Shown here piece by piece: positions 61,152 to 64,000 of a stretch of DNA of 64,000 bases (positions are counted from its first letter, which is position 1; every line of letters starts with the position of its first letter). This DNA comes from Fibrobacter sp. UWB15. GTDB lineage: Bacteria; Fibrobacterota; Fibrobacteria; Fibrobacterales; Fibrobacteraceae. Both the position numbers and the translations under genes were made by a program. The stretch lies in contig NZ_FXBA01000008.1 in NCBI RefSeq assembly GCF_900177705.1, positions 1-64,000 on the forward strand, in the 5' to 3' direction. Below the pieces are notes generated by a model. The model had not been told where the DNA came from. It searched no databases and worked only from the letters and a program-made list of their open reading frames with translations.

Positions 61152-61469
61152 ATAACGCCTTGATTTATAGCGACTTACATCGCAATTTCTAGTGATTTTC
61201 GCCACATCCAAAGATAGAAAACACTTTTAGGAACGCATGGCGAACACTTTTTGAAGCCTTCGTTTTACCTTAAAAATTACAAAATTTCGATTTCCCAGAA
61301 AAATTTTTAAACAAAAATTGGCGTTTTTAGCAAAATTAAGCAACTTTTATCCAAATAGACAACAACTTACCTTACACAAACGCCGTAAACAGGGGTTTAC
61401 AAAGGGGTTGCACAATAAGGTTATTGTTACTAAATTTACACATAAGAGTGAGAAAAATAAGGAAATTGT
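61152..61469. other. AT-rich intergenic region
   Basis: 318 bases between divergent genes, with many A/T runs and no protein reading or RNA gene that I recognise. GTAAAC (61385-61390) and GTTTAC (61395-61400) form a short dyad, and TTGCAC (61408-61413) lies 17 bases before TAAATT, a weak sigma-70-like pair for the small gene at 61470. The FKBP promoter should also be here but was not pinned down. Confidence 0.4.
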
Positions 61470-61691
61470 ATGAATTCAAGATTCAAAAATTTCATTAGCT
61501 CGGCCAACGAGAACAAGGCTACCTTCGATACCTCCATCGAAGGGGTCCGCAATACTCTGGATGCCATGACCGCCACAGCAAGCACTCCGGCAGTTCAGAG
61601 CGCTTCTACGACCGGCTGGCTCAAGGGCTCGCTTTCTTATCCGTGGGTTTTAGTTTGCTCCTTGGTCCCGTCTCTCAAGGACCTGTTCTAA
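61470..61691 (+). CDS. small protein of unknown function
   Basis: A 73-residue reading frame with a good ribosome site (AAGGA, six bases spacing), its own long AT-rich upstream region and a strong terminator 27 bases after the stop. The N-terminal half is polar and Thr/Ala/Ser-rich (DTSIEGVRNTLDAMTATAST); the last 24 residues (GWLKGSLSYPWVLVCSLVP) are hydrophobic and could be a membrane segment. No family recognised. The gene-like flanks argue for a real gene rather than chance. Confidence 0.5.
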   Translation: MNSRFKNFISSANENKATFDTSIEGVRNTLDAMTATASTPAVQSASTTGWLKGSLSYPWVLVCSLVPSLKDLF

Positions 61692-61717
61692 GAATTTCCA
61701 ACCGAACACTTTAAAGC

Positions 61718-61744
61718 ACCCTGCAAAACGCAGGGTGTTTTTTT
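61718..61744 (+). terminator. rho-independent terminator
   Basis: CACCCTGC pairs perfectly with GCAGGGTG around AAAAC, followed by six or more T. It ends transcription of the small gene at 61470 ahead of folD, which starts 43 bases later. Confidence 0.9.
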
Positions 61745-61786
61745 ATTTTTGGCGAAAACCCGCGCATCCCGCGCAACGGAGATTTT

Positions 61787-62626
61787 ATGGCAGCACTCAT
61801 CCTCGACGGCAAGGCACTTGCCAAGACCACTGAAGAAGAACTCAGCGCCCGCGTGGCAAAGCTCAAGGAAAAGACGGGCAAGACCCCGATCCTTGCAACG
61901 ATTTTGGTGGGTGACGATCCGGCAAGCGCCACTTACGTGAAGATGAAGGGCAACGCCTGCGCCCGCGTGGGCATGGAAAGCATCCGCGTGGTGCTCCCGA
62001 AGAACACCACCACGCAGGAACTCCTCGACAAGATTCAGGAACTCAACGAAAACAACGACGTGCACGGCATTCTGCTGCAGCACCCGGTTCCGCGCCACAT
62101 CGACGAACGCGCCGCTTTCGAAGCGATTGACGCCCGCAAGGACGTAGATGGCGTGACCTGCCTCGGCTTTGGCCGCATGGCAATGGGCGAACCCGCTTAC
62201 GGTTGTGCAACGCCGGCTGGCATTATGCGCCTCCTTAAGGCTTACAACATTCCGCTCAAGGGTAAGCACGCCGTGGTGGTAGGCCGCAGCGCTATCCTTG
62301 GCAAGCCCATGGCTCTTATGCTTTTGAACGCAGACTGCACCGTGACCATTTGCCACAGCAAGACCGAAAACCTGCCCGAATTCGTGAAGCAGGCCGATAT
62401 CTTGGTCGGTGCGGTCGGCAAGCCGGAATTCATCAAGAAGGAATGGATCAAGCAGGGCGCTGTCGTGGTCGATGCCGGTTACCATCCGGGTGGCGTTGGC
62501 GATATCGAAAAGGGTCTTGACGACGTGGCTTCCGCCTACACTCCGGTTCCGGGCGGCGTAGGCCCCATGACCATCAACACGCTCATTTACCAGAGCGTGG
62601 AATCCGGCGAAAAGTATTTGGGTTAA
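61787..62626 (+). CDS. folD: bifunctional methylenetetrahydrofolate dehydrogenase/cyclohydrolase
   Basis: A 279-residue enzyme that interconverts 5,10-methylene- and 10-formyl-tetrahydrofolate using NAD(P). Substrate site: [12 protein letters not shown] with the catalytic Lys of the YVKxK motif; [13 protein letters not shown] and [11 protein letters not shown] follow; the nucleotide-binding part is [14 protein letters not shown] and the C-terminus has [12 protein letters not shown]. Standard length. Its last four bases overlap the end of the converging small gene. Confidence 0.96.
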   Translation: MAALILDGKALAKTTEEELSARVAKLKEKTGKTPILATILVGDDPASATYVKMKGNACARVGMESIRVVLPKNTTTQELLDKIQELNENNDVHGILLQHPVPRHIDERAAFEAIDARKDVDGVTCLGFGRMAMGEPAYGCATPAGIMRLLKAYNIPLKGKHAVVVGRSAILGKPMALMLLNADCTVTICHSKTENLPEFVKQADILVGAVGKPEFIKKEWIKQGAVVVDAGYHPGGVGDIEKGLDDVASAYTPVPGGVGPMTINTLIYQSVESGEKYLG

Positions 62627-62946
62627 CGGCGAGTCCGCTCTAACTCTACGGCGTCGGTTTCAGCAGAATTGGGCGAAAGCATGCCTTTCACAATGTCGCC
62701 CACAAATTCGGCACCAACGCCAATCAACGTCCCGACAGTAGAATCGTTTGAAATTTTCTTGCTGTCCATTTCGACAGTCGCATCTTTTATGGCAGACTTT
62801 TCGTTTTCTTTAGGGTCCGCATAGACAACCGGGCCTTTCTTATGGCCAAGATCAATGCTATCGGCTGCCGTAGGAGCCTTCTTTTGCACCAACTGGGCGC
62901 AAGCGACGCCCGCAAGCATCAATAAGGCCAATCCAATAAATTTCAT
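62623..62946 (-). CDS. small exported protein of unknown function
   Basis: A 107-residue protein with a signal peptide ([18 protein letters not shown]). Cleavage after ACA by the standard signal peptidase fits better than lipidation, because Gly rather than a bulky residue stands at -3 of the only Cys. The mature part is charged, with a Gly-rich hydrophobic stretch ([20 protein letters not shown]) that could be amphipathic. No family recognised. Its ribosome site lies in the loop of a perfect hairpin next to the ATG. Confidence 0.6.
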   Translation of the reverse strand: MKFIGLALLMLAGVACAQLVQKKAPTAADSIDLGHKKGPVVYADPKENEKSAIKDATVEMDSKKISNDSTVGTLIGVGAEFVGDIVKGMLSPNSAETDAVELERTRR

Positions 62947-62967
62947 TTTTGCACCCTCTGTGCAAAA
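62947..62967 (-). promoter_or_regulatory. hairpin holding the ribosome site of the small exported protein
   Basis: On the minus strand TTTTGCAC and GTGCAAAA form a perfect 8-bp stem whose five-base loop is AGAGG, the only Shine-Dalgarno-like sequence; the ATG begins at the next base. It could be a translational control hairpin, or as DNA a TGCAC/GTGCA operator. Confidence 0.5.
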
Positions 62968-63002
62968 TATAGCAAGACCTTGGCGGAGCGAATCAGGATG
63001 TT

Positions 63003-63986
63003 CTAAAACTTAGTCAAGAATTCCTTGGCGTCCATGGACTGCACCAGGGTATCGCCCAAGAGAGCCCGCAGGCGTTCCAAATCGGGGTGCCCTTCGCGCT
63101 CGAACACCACCACCTTCTTAAAGCGGTCACGGTGCCTCAGCAAAAATTCCAGATTGTTCATGTCGGACTTCGGGAATCCATAGCCCAAGAAGAAAATCTC
63201 TTCAGCATTCTTGAGATAGTAATCGGCCTTGCTCCACAACAAATTAAACAGGCTCCCGCGCAAGAAAGATTCCTTGGCATGCGCCATCGGAATATAGATC
63301 GGAGTGTCTTCACGATAAATCGGAAAACTGCGGTCGCAAGGTTCCACCTGGCACACATTCTTTAAATCAAGCGGATCAGAAGCGCCCTTGACCGGGTACC
63401 AGTTCAGCGAGCCATGCAACTTGAGCAAGTCAATCGAATGAGTCCGCGGCGCACGAACCGCACTGCGGTCAGCAGGGTCAATACGCACGCCATAATCTAC
63501 CGCCACGTTCGCACTCATCTTAGGATCATCAGCAATGATGTTTTCAATCAACGTGTCGTAATTAAAGCTGAGCAGCAAGGTATCGCGCACACCTTCGCTC
63601 GGGCAATTCACACAGCCCGCCAAAAACTTGCGGAGAATGGCCGCCGACTGGGAATCTACCGCATGGTCATGGCGAATCGCACCCGCAATAAAACGCAACA
63701 GTTCAAAACGCAGGCTCGAATGGTAAAGGCTCTCGCGCACACCGGGGAAAATCTGCGCCGACAGAATCGACGTCGAAAGCGTTTCGATATTCAGGTATTC
63801 CGCCTGATTGTTGCAAAGCTCCAGAAACCGCCTACAGTAATCACGCAGGTGCGGGAACTCGTCTGAAATTCCAAAGGGAATCAGTTCGTTCAAGTCGCGC
63901 AGCGTGGGCATTTGCGGACAAAACGACTTGCTGAATCCAGAACCCAGCACAAAAATGCGGCGGTATGTACTCGATGCGATATCCAT
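63003..63986 (-). CDS. SIR2-like domain protein
   Basis: A 327-residue cytoplasmic protein with a SIR2-type nucleotide-binding fold over most of its length: VLGSGFSKS near residue 13 for the NAD loop, SFNYDTLIE with the conserved Asn-Asp, KLHGSLNW with the catalytic-type His, and FFLGYGFPKSDM near the C-terminus. No zinc-binding Cys pairs of the true sirtuin kind are seen. Bacterial SIR2-like proteins of this kind are often NAD-consuming anti-phage effectors, but this copy stands without a recognised partner inside the window; the neighbour beyond the right edge is not visible. Confidence 0.75.
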   Translation of the reverse strand: MDIASSTYRRIFVLGSGFSKSFCPQMPTLRDLNELIPFGISDEFPHLRDYCRRFLELCNNQAEYLNIETLSTSILSAQIFPGVRESLYHSSLRFELLRFIAGAIRHDHAVDSQSAAILRKFLAGCVNCPSEGVRDTLLLSFNYDTLIENIIADDPKMSANVAVDYGVRIDPADRSAVRAPRTHSIDLLKLHGSLNWYPVKGASDPLDLKNVCQVEPCDRSFPIYREDTPIYIPMAHAKESFLRGSLFNLLWSKADYYLKNAEEIFFLGYGFPKSDMNNLEFLLRHRDRFKKVVVFEREGHPDLERLRALLGDTLVQSMDAKEFLTKF

Positions 63987-64000
63987 ACTCTTAATGTATA

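Noticed and set aside
62947-62967. LexA (SOS) box
   Set aside because: TGCAC and GTGCA are present but with five bases between them, whereas my recollection of the F. succinogenes LexA site has four, and the downstream gene is not a repair gene. Kept only as a possibility.
1-64000. tRNA, rRNA, tmRNA, CRISPR array, IS element or prophage
   Set aside because: No cloverleaf-like sequence, direct-repeat/spacer pattern, transposase or integrase was recognised on either strand by reading; a tRNAscan/Infernal run would settle the RNA genes.

Overview
The window (64 kb, roughly 50% G+C) most likely comes from a Fibrobacter-type chromosome. The strongest pointer is the gene at 23089-23952, which reads as a member of TIGR02147, a paralogous regulator family described from Fibrobacter succinogenes. 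It is coupled to an exported lipoprotein carrying the GTEAGN-type motif after the lipidated Cys. An outer membrane, many lipoproteins, TonB machinery and a RecBCD enzyme fit a Gram-negative of the Fibrobacterota. No tRNA, rRNA, phage, IS element or CRISPR array was recognised.

Layout. 1-3.3 kb: end of an acyl-CoA dehydrogenase, then a small accessory island with a translationally coupled DUF3990/DUF3791/DUF3791 trio, a probable 3' remnant of a SIR2-like gene, and a GC-rich double-hairpin element. 3.3-9 kb: DUF4230 protein, a large EAL/receiver protein, a lipoprotein and a small barrel-like exported protein. 9.1-17 kb: clpP-ftsY-lipoprotein-thioredoxin-glycosyltransferase operon (minus), plsC-rnr (plus) and an RgpF-like gene. 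17-19.7 kb: the rpmH-rnpA-yidD-yidC cluster, with DnaA-box-like 9-mers upstream. 19.9-24 kb: lipoproteins, trmB and the TIGR02147 regulator. 24-36.4 kb: a HIRAN-domain gene leading recC-recB-recD, then dgt and a metallo-beta-lactamase-fold lipoprotein. 36.5-46 kb: a six-gene TonB energising operon (DUF3450, TtpC-like channel protein, ExbB, ExbD, TonB, TPR), preceded by a TonB-dependent receptor and its lipoprotein. 46-56.4 kb: a signalling island of three hybrid histidine kinases, one fused to an APC-family permease, divergent from a receiver-GGDEF-EAL protein and an Hpt protein. 56.4-60.1 kb: an ECF sigma factor, a membrane anti-sigma-like protein and an exported caspase-like protein with an EF-hand loop, surface repeats and a barrel-like end. 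60-64 kb: FKBP lipoprotein, an orphan small gene, folD, a small exported protein and a SIR2-like protein.

How the parts may connect. The same bipartite sequence (GGTRACAC, 15 bases, then GTGTTA or GTGTTTTA) stands upstream of the sigma/caspase operon, the TonB-dependent receptor operon and the DUF3450-TonB operon, with identical spacing. This suggests one regulator or sigma factor controls all three. The other recurrent theme is a family of intergenic heptanucleotide-periodic repeats. They touch a stop codon, sit next to a start codon, and in one case are read as part of a signal peptide.

The best candidates for something undescribed are the sigma/anti-sigma/caspase-surface-protein operon with its shared upstream motif, the permease-kinase fusion in its phosphorelay island, and the DUF3990/DUF3791 trio.
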